Program-made: the position numbers and the translations under genes | NCBI RefSeq assembly: GCF_002379585.1 | Contig: NZ_DFUE01000043.1 | Location: 25,982-89,981, forward strand | Source of the DNA: Pseudomonas sp. UBA4194 | GTDB lineage: Bacteria; Pseudomonadota; Gammaproteobacteria; Pseudomonadales; Pseudomonadaceae | DNA: 64,000 nt | Direction of reading: 5' to 3' | In this document: positions 32,279 to 40,654 of the stretch, piece by piece | Layout: each line of letters starts with the position of its first letter | Numbering within the stretch: the first letter of the stretch is position 1 | Notes under the pieces: generated by a model | What the model was told of the DNA's origin: nothing | Databases searched by the model: none | The model's input: the letters and a program-made list of their open reading frames with translations, nothing else

Positions 32279-33463
32279 TCAATGGCCGCCCACCACCAGC
32301 CCGATCACCGGCAGGATCAGCAAGGTACTCACCGCCATGGACACCACATTGCCGATATACCCATGCATATAGGGCGGCAGGCGTTGGCTGATCGCAACGG
32401 CCAAGGGTGGCGCCAGCAACGCCCCGAGCAAGGCGCTGAGGGCGATGACGGTCCAGCTGCCGCCATGCACCAGAATGGCCGCGGGCGCCACCGACACCAC
32501 CGGTATATAGGTGGGGTACCAACCGCGGGCGATCCATTGTCGACGCCAGATCAGCACCCCCAGCGCCGAGGCGAGGGTTTGCGCGGCGAGCAATTGCGGC
32601 AGCCAACCCGACCCATAGAACGGGCTGGCAGGATTGAGCAGCAATGCCAGCAGCGCCCCCAATACCAGGCCCAGGCTGGCCCACTCGTTACCAAAGAACG
32701 GTGCTTCGGAGAAGTCCGCCAGAATGCGCCTCAGGGTCCAGCGGATGCCATGATCCGGCGTGCAGGCCGGGGTTGGCTTTGGCTCGGCAAGGCGTGGGGC
32801 TGGCCTGACCAGCACCGGGAAGCCTTTGCACACAAGAAACCCGATCACGCTGCCAATCGCCATGCCCGACACATTGCCGATCACCACTGGCAGCGCCAGA
32901 GGCGTGCACACGTACTTGACGATCAGCAGGCACAGAGGGGTGACCAGCAAGGCCCCCATCACCGCACCGGTCACCGCTATTCGCCAGCCACGGCCAAATA
33001 GCAGGACCGTCGCCGCTGGCAGGGATACGAAGGCTACGAAGGTCGGTTGCCACTCGGTGGCAGATAGCGTCCAGCCCCAGATCAGATTGCCCAGCCCCAG
33101 CCCGAGCAGCGAACTGGTGACCACCCACGGCCACAAACCGGTGCCGTAACAGATGGCGAAACCCTGCCAGCGTTGGCCCGTATGATTTGCCCACCAGCCA
33201 AGACCGGCACCTGCCAGCAGGCCGATAGAGGCAAACTCATGCTTGTAGAACGCCACTTCGCTGATGTCACCCACCACCCAGCGCCACCAGGCCGCCGGGT
33301 GATGCAGGTTCTCCATCATGTCCGCATAGCTGGGCCACAGGGCTTCAAGTGCCAGTAGCTTGCCGCTGATAACGGTCAGGGTTATGGCCAATGACAGCAA
33401 CAGCAGGCCCGTGAGGGTACCGTTGCGGGCGCTCCTGCTCGCGCTTTCGAAAGAATGTTCCAT
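32279..33463 (-). CDS. Integral membrane protein with internal duplication, unknown function
   Basis: 394 residues, about 10 membrane segments. The protein has two similar halves: SEVAFYKHEFASIGLLAGAGLGWW near 67 and SEAPFFGNEWASLGLVLGALLALL near 253, each followed by a pattern of WYPTYIPVVSVAPA / WQPTFVAFVSLPAA and of PVVIGNVSGMAIGSV / GYIGNVVSMAVSTL. This resembles an inverted-repeat or tandem transporter fold, but I do not recognise the family. It starts 12 bases after the nitrilase-family gene and is its operon partner; together they may import and hydrolyse the same amide or nitrile-related compound, which is speculation. Confidence 0.82.
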   Translation of the reverse strand: MEHSFESASRSARNGTLTGLLLLSLAITLTVISGKLLALEALWPSYADMMENLHHPAAWWRWVVGDISEVAFYKHEFASIGLLAGAGLGWWANHTGQRWQGFAICYGTGLWPWVVTSSLLGLGLGNLIWGWTLSATEWQPTFVAFVSLPAATVLLFGRGWRIAVTGAVMGALLVTPLCLLIVKYVCTPLALPVVIGNVSGMAIGSVIGFLVCKGFPVLVRPAPRLAEPKPTPACTPDHGIRWTLRRILADFSEAPFFGNEWASLGLVLGALLALLLNPASPFYGSGWLPQLLAAQTLASALGVLIWRRQWIARGWYPTYIPVVSVAPAAILVHGGSWTVIALSALLGALLAPPLAVAISQRLPPYMHGYIGNVVSMAVSTLLILPVIGLVVGGH

Positions 33464-33475
33464 GACACTCCCTCC

Positions 33476-34369
33476 TCAACGCGGCAGCGCGGCGTGGCGG
33501 TCGTAACCCAGCATGGGTCCGTACAGATCGACACGCCGATCACGGGGGAGATCGTTGAGGCTGTTCCAGATCGGCGCGCTGCGTGCCGACACCAGATCGA
33601 TGTCGGCATACAGGATGGTTTCCTCCTCGGCGCCGGCGACGCGCCCCAGCGGCCATCCGTTGGTGCCAGCAATCAACGAGCAGCCGAGGAAGCGGTTACC
33701 CCGGTCGGTGCCGATGCGGTTGGCGGCGGCAATGAAGACGTTGTTGACGTGGGCGGCGGTGATGGTGAGGTATGAAGCCATGCATTTGCCGGTTTCATCG
33801 AACAGCGGCGGTGGCGTCCATACCCAGTTGTTCAGGCTACAGATGATGTCCGCGCCCTGCAGGCTGAGCAGCCTTGGCACTTCGGGAAACCAGACATCCC
33901 AGCAGATCATCAGGCCGATGCGGCCAATAGGCGTCTCGAATACAGGGAAACCCAACTCACCTGGGCTGAACCAGAGTTTTTCCAGGTTCCACAGGTGAGC
34001 TTTGCGGTATTTGCCGATGAAGCCGTCGGGGCCAACCAGTACCGCACAGTCGTAGAGTTTATTGCCATCACGCTCAGCCAGTCCGGCGGCCAGGTAGACG
34101 TTGTGCGTGCAGGCAAATTCCGACCATTGCTGCACGCTGGGTCCGTCGGGAACAGCCTCGGCCAGGGCGAAGGCTTCCTCACGGTTGCGATAGGCGTAGC
34201 CGGTGTTGGCCAGCTCCGGCAGCACGATCAGATTGGCCCCGCCGGCGGCGGCCTGCTGGGCCAGATACAAGCTGTTGGACAGGTTGGCTGAACGGTTTTC
34301 AGGGCCGCATTGCGGGTCGAACTGCACGACCGCCACGCGAACAGGACTGATGGCAAGCTGAGAGGACAT
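33476..34369 (-). CDS. Carbon-nitrogen hydrolase (nitrilase superfamily)
   Basis: 297 residues. The Glu-Lys-Cys catalytic triad is visible as E52 (LIVLPELANTGY), K123 (GKYRKAHL) and C156 (MICWDVWFPE). The family hydrolyses nitriles, aliphatic amides or N-carbamoyl amines such as N-carbamoylputrescine. The length and the aminohydrolase-like W-x-x-F pattern (ICWDVWFPEVPRLL) favour an amidase or ureidopropionase-like enzyme over a true nitrilase. It is co-oriented with, and 12 bases before, the duplicated membrane protein. The true substrate is not determinable from this window. Confidence 0.88.
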   Translation of the reverse strand: MSSQLAISPVRVAVVQFDPQCGPENRSANLSNSLYLAQQAAAGGANLIVLPELANTGYAYRNREEAFALAEAVPDGPSVQQWSEFACTHNVYLAAGLAERDGNKLYDCAVLVGPDGFIGKYRKAHLWNLEKLWFSPGELGFPVFETPIGRIGLMICWDVWFPEVPRLLSLQGADIICSLNNWVWTPPPLFDETGKCMASYLTITAAHVNNVFIAAANRIGTDRGNRFLGCSLIAGTNGWPLGRVAGAEEETILYADIDLVSARSAPIWNSLNDLPRDRRVDLYGPMLGYDRHAALPR

Positions 34370-34411
34370 GAAGGCACCTTATTGTTGTTTTTGGATTGCC
34401 TCCACATAAAA

Positions 34412-34427
34412 ACCCAATCGTTTGGGT
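34412..34427. promoter_or_regulatory. Inverted repeat upstream of the nitrilase-family gene
   Basis: ACCCAATCGTTTGGGT: six-base arms and a four-base spacer, centred about 50 bases before the start at 34369 in a 269-base spacer. A possible operator for that operon; no T-run follows, so it is not a terminator. Confidence 0.35.
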
Positions 34428-34616
34428 GGTCAAATCAGACATTTCCCAGGTGCTTGTAGGAATAGTCGGAAGGTGGGTTCAAGATTGTGCAACGTATGAT
34501 TTTGGGAGAGATCAGAAGCGCCCAACAGCGCGGATTGGCTGCAGGTTTGTAGGGGAGGCTCCCCCTCCCCCCCACCCTCTCGGATGGCCGTATCGCCCCG
34601 CGGGATAAGGGGCTAG

Positions 34617-34640
34617 AGGCGGATTACAGGGAGTCCGCCT
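34617..34640. repeat. Hairpin at the end of the enolase-superfamily gene
   Basis: AGGCGGA and TCCGCCT pair around a 10-base loop; the right arm contains part of the stop codon of the gene at 34639. There is no T-run, and the form is like REP-type hairpins (compare the variant at 41560). Possibly a small repeat or an RNA-stabilising hairpin. Confidence 0.4.
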
Positions 34641-35838
34641 ACAAACTACTCGTCCTGGTCACACAATCCTCCCGATTCCGCAACTTCTCACTCAACGCCG
34701 TACCCAACCCAGGCGCGGTCGGCGGTAGCAGGAAGCCAGCCTGCAGCACGGGGAGCTCGGTGACCAGGTCTTGGTAGAAGCCTGACAGGTACGCGCGCAC
34801 CACTTCCTGGAAGATGGCATTGGGCGAGGACAGGCCCAGGTGCAGCGAGGCCATCAACACCACAGGACCGGTACAATCGTGGGGCGCGATGGGTTTCTGA
34901 TAGGCCTCGGCCATGCCGGCGATCTTTTTCGCTTCGCTGATGCCGCCACACCACGACAGATCGAGCATGACGTAATCCAGCGCGTCGGCCGCCAGCAGAT
35001 CGCGGAAGGCGCTGCGGGTGGCCAGCGTTTCGCTGCCGCACACCGGCAGGCCGGACAGGCGACGGTAGTCGGCGAGGGCCTGGACGCTGTCCATCTTGAT
35101 CGGGTCCTCGGCCCAGAAAATATTGTACTGCTTGAGTTCGCGGGCGATGGCCAAGGCCGAAGAGGTGTTCCACAGCGAATGGAATTCACACATGACGTCG
35201 ATCTTGTCGCCCACCGCGCGACGGATCTTTTCGAACGGTTCGATGGCCTTGCGAATATCGGCGCTGCTGATGAACTGGCCGCCGGTGGGCAGCGCGAAGC
35301 TGTCGGTCGGCCAGATCTTCATGGCGCTGAAGCCTTCCTCGATCAGGCTGTGGGCCAATTCGTCGGGGCACTCGATGAAGGCCACCTGGTCATCGTAGCG
35401 CTCGGCGACCCGAGCCTCGCCTTTGCTGATGGTGCGGCGTTGCTCGCCCGAGGTGTTGAAGTTTCCACCGGCGCAGGTGTTGTAGGCACGCATGCTGTCG
35501 TGACACAAGCCACCCAGCAGCTGATACACAGGCTGGTTCACCGCCTTGCCGAAGATGTCCCACAGGGCGATATCCAGCGCCGAAGCGGCACGGGTCTCCA
35601 CGCCCGAGCCGTTGAAACCCAGGTAGCCGCGCAACAGGGCCTTGTTGTGTCGCTCGATCTGCAACGGGTCTTTGCCCAGCAGCATGCCGGCGGAGATGGA
35701 GTGAATGTACGCCTCCACCGCTTCGGCGCCGCGGAAGGTCTCGCCCAGGCCAACGAGGCCTTCGTCGGTATGGACTTCCACCCACAGCAAATTGGGCAGT
35801 TGGGTCAGGCGCGTGGTCTGGATCTTGGTTATTTTCAT
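34639..35838 (-). CDS. Enolase-superfamily (mandelate racemase/muconate lactonizing) dehydratase
   Basis: 399 residues. N-terminal capping domain (1-130) and TIM barrel. Metal-binding acids are visible in DVMCEFHSLWN, IFWAEDPIK and GSETLATR; the catalytic His is in KPIAPHDCTGP near 316. The strand that carries the KxK base in mandelate racemase reads AMKIWPTD here, a form seen in sugar-acid dehydratases. The operon (sugar-acid MFS, D-2-hydroxyacid dehydrogenase, LacI) supports a hexonate, pentonate or aldarate dehydratase. Last gene of that operon, 10 bases after the dehydrogenase gene. Confidence 0.88.
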   Translation of the reverse strand: MKITKIQTTRLTQLPNLLWVEVHTDEGLVGLGETFRGAEAVEAYIHSISAGMLLGKDPLQIERHNKALLRGYLGFNGSGVETRAASALDIALWDIFGKAVNQPVYQLLGGLCHDSMRAYNTCAGGNFNTSGEQRRTISKGEARVAERYDDQVAFIECPDELAHSLIEEGFSAMKIWPTDSFALPTGGQFISSADIRKAIEPFEKIRRAVGDKIDVMCEFHSLWNTSSALAIARELKQYNIFWAEDPIKMDSVQALADYRRLSGLPVCGSETLATRSAFRDLLAADALDYVMLDLSWCGGISEAKKIAGMAEAYQKPIAPHDCTGPVVLMASLHLGLSSPNAIFQEVVRAYLSGFYQDLVTELPVLQAGFLLPPTAPGLGTALSEKLRNREDCVTRTSSL

Positions 35839-35848
35839 GGGGCGGCCC

Positions 35849-36826
35849 TCAAGCGTGTCCGTGTACGACGTTTTCCAGGGCCTGGCCCCACTTCAAACGC
35901 ATGATGTTGGCGGCGATCAAGGCATAGCGGCGCTCGAACAGACCGTGCGTCCAGCCCGATGCGTGGGGCGTGCAGAAGGCATTGGGCAGCGCCTCGAAGC
36001 GGTGGCTGGCCGGTGCAACCTGGTCATGGCTGCCGACGGGGTAGGCATACCACACGTCCAGATAGGCCTTGGCGATGACTTGGTCGTGCAGGGCCTGATA
36101 AAGCGCATCCTGATCGACGATGGCAGCGCGGGCGATATTGATCAGCACCGCGTCCGCCTTCATGGCCGACAGTTGCTCGGCGCCAAATGAGTTGCGGGTT
36201 CTCTCGTTCAACGGGCAGGTCAACACCACGAAGTCGCCACGGCCAATCACCTGGTTCAGCTGCGCGGGGAGATAGGCCTCGTCCATAGGCCCCTCCACGC
36301 GGCCGTCCTGGGCCCGCCCGGAGATGGCGATGACTTTCATGCCAAAGGCCTGGGCCCGCACCGCGACCGCCTGACCGATGCGGCCGAAGCCCACCACTAC
36401 CACGGTCTTGCCAAACAGCTCGCCGCGGGGTTTGCGCCCCAGGTAGGTGGCCGACCAGCGCTCGGTGCTGAAGCTGGCCTGCAACGCAGCCAGATCGACC
36501 TGATGTTCAAGCATGCAGGCCAAGGCGTATTCGGCCATGGGTATTTCGTGCTCGAACACATTGCACACCGTGCAGCCCGCGGGCAGCGCCTGGAAGTCGA
36601 TGCCGTCCAGGCCTGCCCCCGGTGCGTGCAGCAGGCGGAATGCCGGTGCAGGCGTGCTGCGTTGGAAACGCATCGCCACCAGCACATCGGCGCCTTCGAT
36701 CTGGTCGTCCCACGCTGGCGATTCATGCGCCTCGCGAGGCAAGGCGACGAATTCGGCGTCGAAGTCCAGGCCCGCAGCAATCTCGTCCTGGTGCGTTGCC
36801 GCTTCACCTACCATCACAATTTTCAT
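35849..36826 (-). CDS. D-2-hydroxyacid dehydrogenase family protein (NAD-dependent)
   Basis: 325 residues. NAD motif VVVVGFGRIGQAVAVRA near 142, catalytic Arg in LINIARAAIVDQ near 234 and catalytic His in TPHASGWTHG near 290. The Glu normally found after the DVF segment is replaced: the protein reads LDVWYAYPVG. Members reduce glyoxylate/hydroxypyruvate or oxidise D-2-hydroxyacids; here it probably handles a 2-oxo acid made by the dehydratase encoded next. The start at 36826 follows GGAG; the GTG two codons earlier is less likely. 10 bases separate it from the downstream gene, and 16 from the MFS stop. Confidence 0.88.
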   Translation of the reverse strand: MKIVMVGEAATHQDEIAAGLDFDAEFVALPREAHESPAWDDQIEGADVLVAMRFQRSTPAPAFRLLHAPGAGLDGIDFQALPAGCTVCNVFEHEIPMAEYALACMLEHQVDLAALQASFSTERWSATYLGRKPRGELFGKTVVVVGFGRIGQAVAVRAQAFGMKVIAISGRAQDGRVEGPMDEAYLPAQLNQVIGRGDFVVLTCPLNERTRNSFGAEQLSAMKADAVLINIARAAIVDQDALYQALHDQVIAKAYLDVWYAYPVGSHDQVAPASHRFEALPNAFCTPHASGWTHGLFERRYALIAANIMRLKWGQALENVVHGHA

Positions 36827-36842
36827 AACCACTCCTTCTCCT

Positions 36843-38249
36843 TTATTGCGCGCCGACCACGGAATTCTTCAACACCAGCCGCTGGATCTTGCCGACCAAC
36901 ACCAGGTAGCAAAGGATCGCACCCACTGCGTGGGCAGCAATGAATACCAGGGCAAACGAGAAGTTGCCCGCGCCACTGACCAGATAACCAATGATGATGG
37001 GGGTGACGATGCCCGCGATGTTGCCGAAACCGTTGAACAGGGAACCGGCCAGGCCACTGGCCTCCTTGGGCACCACATCGGACATCACGCCCCAGCCCAT
37101 GGCGCCGAAACCCTTGCCGAAGAATGACAAGGCCATGATCGCCACCACCAGCCACTCCAGTTGAATGTAATTGCAGATGATCATGGTGGTGGACAGCAGC
37201 ATGCCCAGCACCAGCGGAATCTTGCGCGCGGCGCTCAACGACATGCCGCGTTTGAGCAGGTGGTCGGACACCACACCGCCCAGCACACCGCCGATGAAAC
37301 CGGCGATGGCCGGAATGGCGGCGATGAAGCCAGCCTTGAGGATCGACATGCCGCGATCCTGCACCAGGTAGATGGGAAACCAGGTGAGGAAGAAGTACGT
37401 CAGGGTGGTCACGCAGTACTGGCCGAGGAAGATCCCCACCATCATGCGGTTGCCCAGAATCTCGCGGATGCACGGCCAGGTGTTGACGCTGCCCTGCTCC
37501 CCTTTCTTGCGCTGGGTGTTTTCCGGGCTGTCCATGTCGACCACGGCGCCGCCGTCGATGATGTAGTCCAGCTCCGCCTTGTTCATGCGCGGATGCTCAC
37601 GCGGGGCGTAGATCACCTTGACCCACACCAGGGTCATGACGATGCCCAGTACGCCCATGAGCATGTACACGTACTGCCAGCCGTACATCTGAGTAATCCA
37701 CCCCATCAGCGGGGCAAAGACGATCTTGGCGAAATAGGACGACGAGGTGAACAGCGCCGCCGTGGTACCGCGCTCGGCGGCCGGGAACCAGGTGGCAACG
37801 ACCCGGCTGTTGGCCGGAAAGGCCGGCGCCTCGACCAGGCCGATGATGATGCGCAGGATGAACAGCGCCGCCACCGCCGCCGCGGCGGGCAGGCCGATGA
37901 CGAAGCCCATGGTGAAGGTAGTGATCGACCATAGGCCCAGGCTGATGGCATAGACCCGTTTCGAGCCGTAGCGATCAAGCAGCTTGCCGCCGGGAATCTG
38001 CGCGAGCACGTAGGTCCAGGCGAAGGCCGAGAACATATAGCCCAGGGTAATGGAGGAAATGCCGAAGGTTTGCTGGATTGCCGCGCCGGTGATCGACAGC
38101 GTCGAGCGGTCGGCGTAGTTCATGGCGGTCATGAAGAACAGCATGGCCATGATGCCGTAGCGAACGCGCGTGGCGCGTATGGCATTGGAGCCGGCGATGG
38201 TATCGCTACCATTTCTGGCATGTAGCGTAGGATCCAGAATCTTGGACAT
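36843..38249 (-). CDS. MFS transporter, anion:cation symporter (D-galactonate/glucarate-type)
   Basis: 468 residues, twelve membrane segments. Features of the ACS family: MNYADRSTLSITGAAIQ near 43, GGKLLDRYGSKRVY near 91 and an R-rich loop at the middle (YAPREHPRMNKAELDYIIDGGAVVDMD). Imports a sugar acid with protons. First gene of the operon, and a LacI-type operator lies about 57-71 bases before its ATG, so the transporter and the two enzymes after it are likely induced by the substrate or its metabolite. Confidence 0.92.
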   Translation of the reverse strand: MSKILDPTLHARNGSDTIAGSNAIRATRVRYGIMAMLFFMTAMNYADRSTLSITGAAIQQTFGISSITLGYMFSAFAWTYVLAQIPGGKLLDRYGSKRVYAISLGLWSITTFTMGFVIGLPAAAAVAALFILRIIIGLVEAPAFPANSRVVATWFPAAERGTTAALFTSSSYFAKIVFAPLMGWITQMYGWQYVYMLMGVLGIVMTLVWVKVIYAPREHPRMNKAELDYIIDGGAVVDMDSPENTQRKKGEQGSVNTWPCIREILGNRMMVGIFLGQYCVTTLTYFFLTWFPIYLVQDRGMSILKAGFIAAIPAIAGFIGGVLGGVVSDHLLKRGMSLSAARKIPLVLGMLLSTTMIICNYIQLEWLVVAIMALSFFGKGFGAMGWGVMSDVVPKEASGLAGSLFNGFGNIAGIVTPIIIGYLVSGAGNFSFALVFIAAHAVGAILCYLVLVGKIQRLVLKNSVVGAQ

Positions 38250-38306
38250 GGGGGGCCGCCTGTTGTGGTCTTGTATTTATTGTGTCGGACAGATGCCGTA
38301 GCCGTT

Positions 38307-38320
38307 TGGTAGCGCAACCA
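38307..38320. promoter_or_regulatory. LacI-type operator of the sugar-acid operon
   Basis: TGGTAGCGCAACCA: 12 of 14 positions palindromic with a central GCGC, the form of GntR/LacI-family operators (TGGTAGCGCTACCA). It stands 58-71 bases before the MFS gene's start, near a likely promoter, and next to a LacI gene. Confidence 0.7.
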
Positions 38321-38406
38321 TTGGCTGCCGTGAACAGTAGGGGATTGTAGGAGGATTGGCAAGGGGTTCGATCTGGCAGCGCCTGGTTTGCCGAGCGCAG
38401 CAGACT

Positions 38407-39441
38407 TCAAAGCCGCCCGGTACTTTCCCGTTCCACTATCTCGAAGCCGATATCCTGCGCTACAGGCTCGCCCCCCTCCCCGTTCAGCCTGTTGAGTAAC
38501 ATCGTTGCCGCCGCTGTACCCATGGCACGGCCATCGATGCGTACGGTGCTCAACGGGGGAAAGGTGTGCGCGGCGAAATTCATGTCACCAAAACCGACCA
38601 CCGCCAGTTGCTCAGGCACCTTGACGCCTTGGGCAGCGGCCTCGGTCAGCACACCGTGGGCAAGGGTATCGGATGTGCACACCACCATCAGTGGCCGCGG
38701 CGCGCTTTGCAGCACGTTGCGCAAGCCTTCGCGCCCGTGGGCCAGGGTAGGCAGGCCCTCGAACACCTGGCGGCGCACGTCAGTGATGCCTCGTTCGGCG
38801 AGGGCACGCAGGAAGCTCTGGCTGCGCCGCGAGCCCCTGGGGTCGTTGACCGCCAACAGGGCGAAGTCACGGTAGCCACTGGCAAGCAGATGTGCGGCCA
38901 GTCGTTCGCCGACCTGCTCGTGGGAAAAACCCACCAGCATGTCGATGGGATCGTTGCTCAAGTCCCAGGTTTCGACGACCGGGACGCGGCTGGCGCGCAG
39001 CCGCTGGCGGCTGGCTTCGGTGTGCAGTGTGCCGGTCAGGATGATGCCATCGGGCCGACGGCTGAGAATGACCTCCAGCAGTTCCTGCTCCTGATCGGCC
39101 TGGTAACCCGAGGTGCCCAGCAGTACCTGGTAACCGGAAGTGGCCAGCCGCTCGGCAATGGCCTGGAACGTGTCGGAAAAAATCGGATTGGTGAGCATGG
39201 GCACCACCACGGCCACCAGACGGCTGCGGTTGGACGCCAGGGCACCGGCGACCAGATTGGGCACGTACCCGGTTTCCTCGATGGCCTTGAACACCTTTTC
39301 CCGGGTCTGCGGCTTGACCTGGGCCGGCTGGTTCAGTACCCGCGATACGGTCATCGGCGCCACACCCGCGCGCTTGGCCACATCGATCAAGGTAACGCCG
39401 CCCGTGGGCCGGGATCTTGTGCCGGGTGTCTTGGCTGCCAT
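38407..39441 (-). CDS. LacI family transcriptional regulator
   Basis: 344 residues. N-terminal HTH with hinge helix is at 16-72 (VTLIDVAKRAGVAPMTVSRVLNQPAQVKPQTREKVFKAIEETGYVPNLVAGALASNRS). The periplasmic-binding-like effector domain follows (VAVVVPMLTNPIFSDTFQAIAERL). It is encoded upstream of, and on the same strand as, the MFS-dehydrogenase-dehydratase operon and likely represses it through the operator at 38307. GntR-like subgroup (GntR, IdnR) is suggested by sequence, which fits a gluconate-like ligand. Confidence 0.93.
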   Translation of the reverse strand: MAAKTPGTRSRPTGGVTLIDVAKRAGVAPMTVSRVLNQPAQVKPQTREKVFKAIEETGYVPNLVAGALASNRSRLVAVVVPMLTNPIFSDTFQAIAERLATSGYQVLLGTSGYQADQEQELLEVILSRRPDGIILTGTLHTEASRQRLRASRVPVVETWDLSNDPIDMLVGFSHEQVGERLAAHLLASGYRDFALLAVNDPRGSRRSQSFLRALAERGITDVRRQVFEGLPTLAHGREGLRNVLQSAPRPLMVVCTSDTLAHGVLTEAAAQGVKVPEQLAVVGFGDMNFAAHTFPPLSTVRIDGRAMGTAAATMLLNRLNGEGGEPVAQDIGFEIVERESTGRL

Positions 39442-39668
39442 GAAGAGTTCGCATCGATGAAAGTGACGCCGATGCTACCATTTTCGGCTGCCATGGACGC
39501 AGCGCCCGGGGCCCGTTGCCCCATGCTGCCTGTCATCGGCTGGATTGCCGAGAGCCTTGCTTCAGAGCCCTGGGCGGCGTATTCAGACATTCATTGAAAT
39601 CATTTCGTAATGGAACAGCCCGGCTGCTCTAAAGGTCCAGTAACTAGATCCTCCTGGAGTTTTCCTGC

Positions 39669-40571
39669 ATGGCGACGCCCTCCCCCGCGCCGCGCCGTCG
39701 GCGCTGGCTGCCCTTCCTGCTGCTGGCCCTGGCCATCGGCGTCGGGCTGCCCTATGGCTGCTCGCAACTGGCGTACAAGGAGCGCCAGTTGCTGTTCAAT
39801 ATCGAGCCCGGTACCGCCAGCTGGTACTCAGGGCTGCCCACCGGGGTGACCGAATTGCAGATTCCCGTGGCCAAGGCACTGAGCAGCACCCAGTACCTGC
39901 ACGCCTGGTGGTGGCCGGCAGCCCGGGCGGATGCGCCGTCAGTGCTGTACTTGCACGGCACTCGCTGGAATCTCACTGCACAGGTACGGCGTATCAGCCA
40001 ATTGCGAGAGCTGGGGTTTTCGGTACTGGCCATCGACTACCGCGGCTTTGGCGAGAGCCCCGGCGACCTGCCCTCGGAGAGCACTGTCTACGAAGATGCC
40101 CAGGCAGCTTGGGAGCGACTGGTGGAGCTGCAACCCGAGGCGGGCAAACGCTACATCTACGGCCACTCGCTGGGCGGCGCCATTGCCGTGGAATTGGCCG
40201 AAAGGCTGGCCGACAAAGACGAACCCAAGGCCGCAGGCCTGATCGTCGAATCGACCTTCACCGATCTGGCGGCCGCCGCCGCAGCGGTGGCCAATACACC
40301 ACTGCCCGTGCGCTGGATCATGTCGGAGAAATTCGACTCCATCGACAAGATCGCCGACATCGGCATTCCGGTCCTGATCGTTCACGGGCTGGACGACCGC
40401 TACGTGCCTTCACGTTTCAGCCAGGAATTGTTCGAGGCCGCAGCGCCCCCCAAACAGCTGTTGCTGGTGCCCGGTGGTACCCACAACAACAGCATGACCC
40501 TCGGCAGCCGCGAATACGCCAAGGCCCTGCGCGAGGTGTTTGGCCTGCAGCCTACGTTAGGGGTGCGCTGA
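39669..40571 (+). CDS. Membrane-anchored alpha/beta hydrolase
   Basis: 300 residues. N-terminal Arg-rich stretch and one membrane anchor (about 13-30: WLPFLLLALAIGVGLPYGCSQ), then an esterase domain with oxyanion VLYLHGTRWN near 96, nucleophile GHSLGGAIA near 166, acid in HGLDDRYVP near 246 and His in PGGTHNNS near 278. A serine hydrolase of the BAAT/BEM46-like type facing the periplasm. No operon partner on the left; the FNT gene follows 83 bases later. Specific substrate unknown. Confidence 0.85.
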   Translation: MATPSPAPRRRRWLPFLLLALAIGVGLPYGCSQLAYKERQLLFNIEPGTASWYSGLPTGVTELQIPVAKALSSTQYLHAWWWPAARADAPSVLYLHGTRWNLTAQVRRISQLRELGFSVLAIDYRGFGESPGDLPSESTVYEDAQAAWERLVELQPEAGKRYIYGHSLGGAIAVELAERLADKDEPKAAGLIVESTFTDLAAAAAAVANTPLPVRWIMSEKFDSIDKIADIGIPVLIVHGLDDRYVPSRFSQELFEAAAPPKQLLLVPGGTHNNSMTLGSREYAKALREVFGLQPTLGVR

Positions 40572-40654
40572 CGCAACTAAATCACCCTGGCGGCGGTCAT
40601 TGCTGTGGAAGTCGTGCATAGGCACCGGCTCCATCCGTCCAGCCAGGAAATCTC

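Noticed and set aside
32199..32684. The YecA-type frame stays open for a further 162 codons upstream.
   Set aside because: That stretch lies within the downstream-strand neighbour's coding region in another frame, has low-complexity Gly/Ala/Arg content and no ribosome site; YecA proteins start near 32198.
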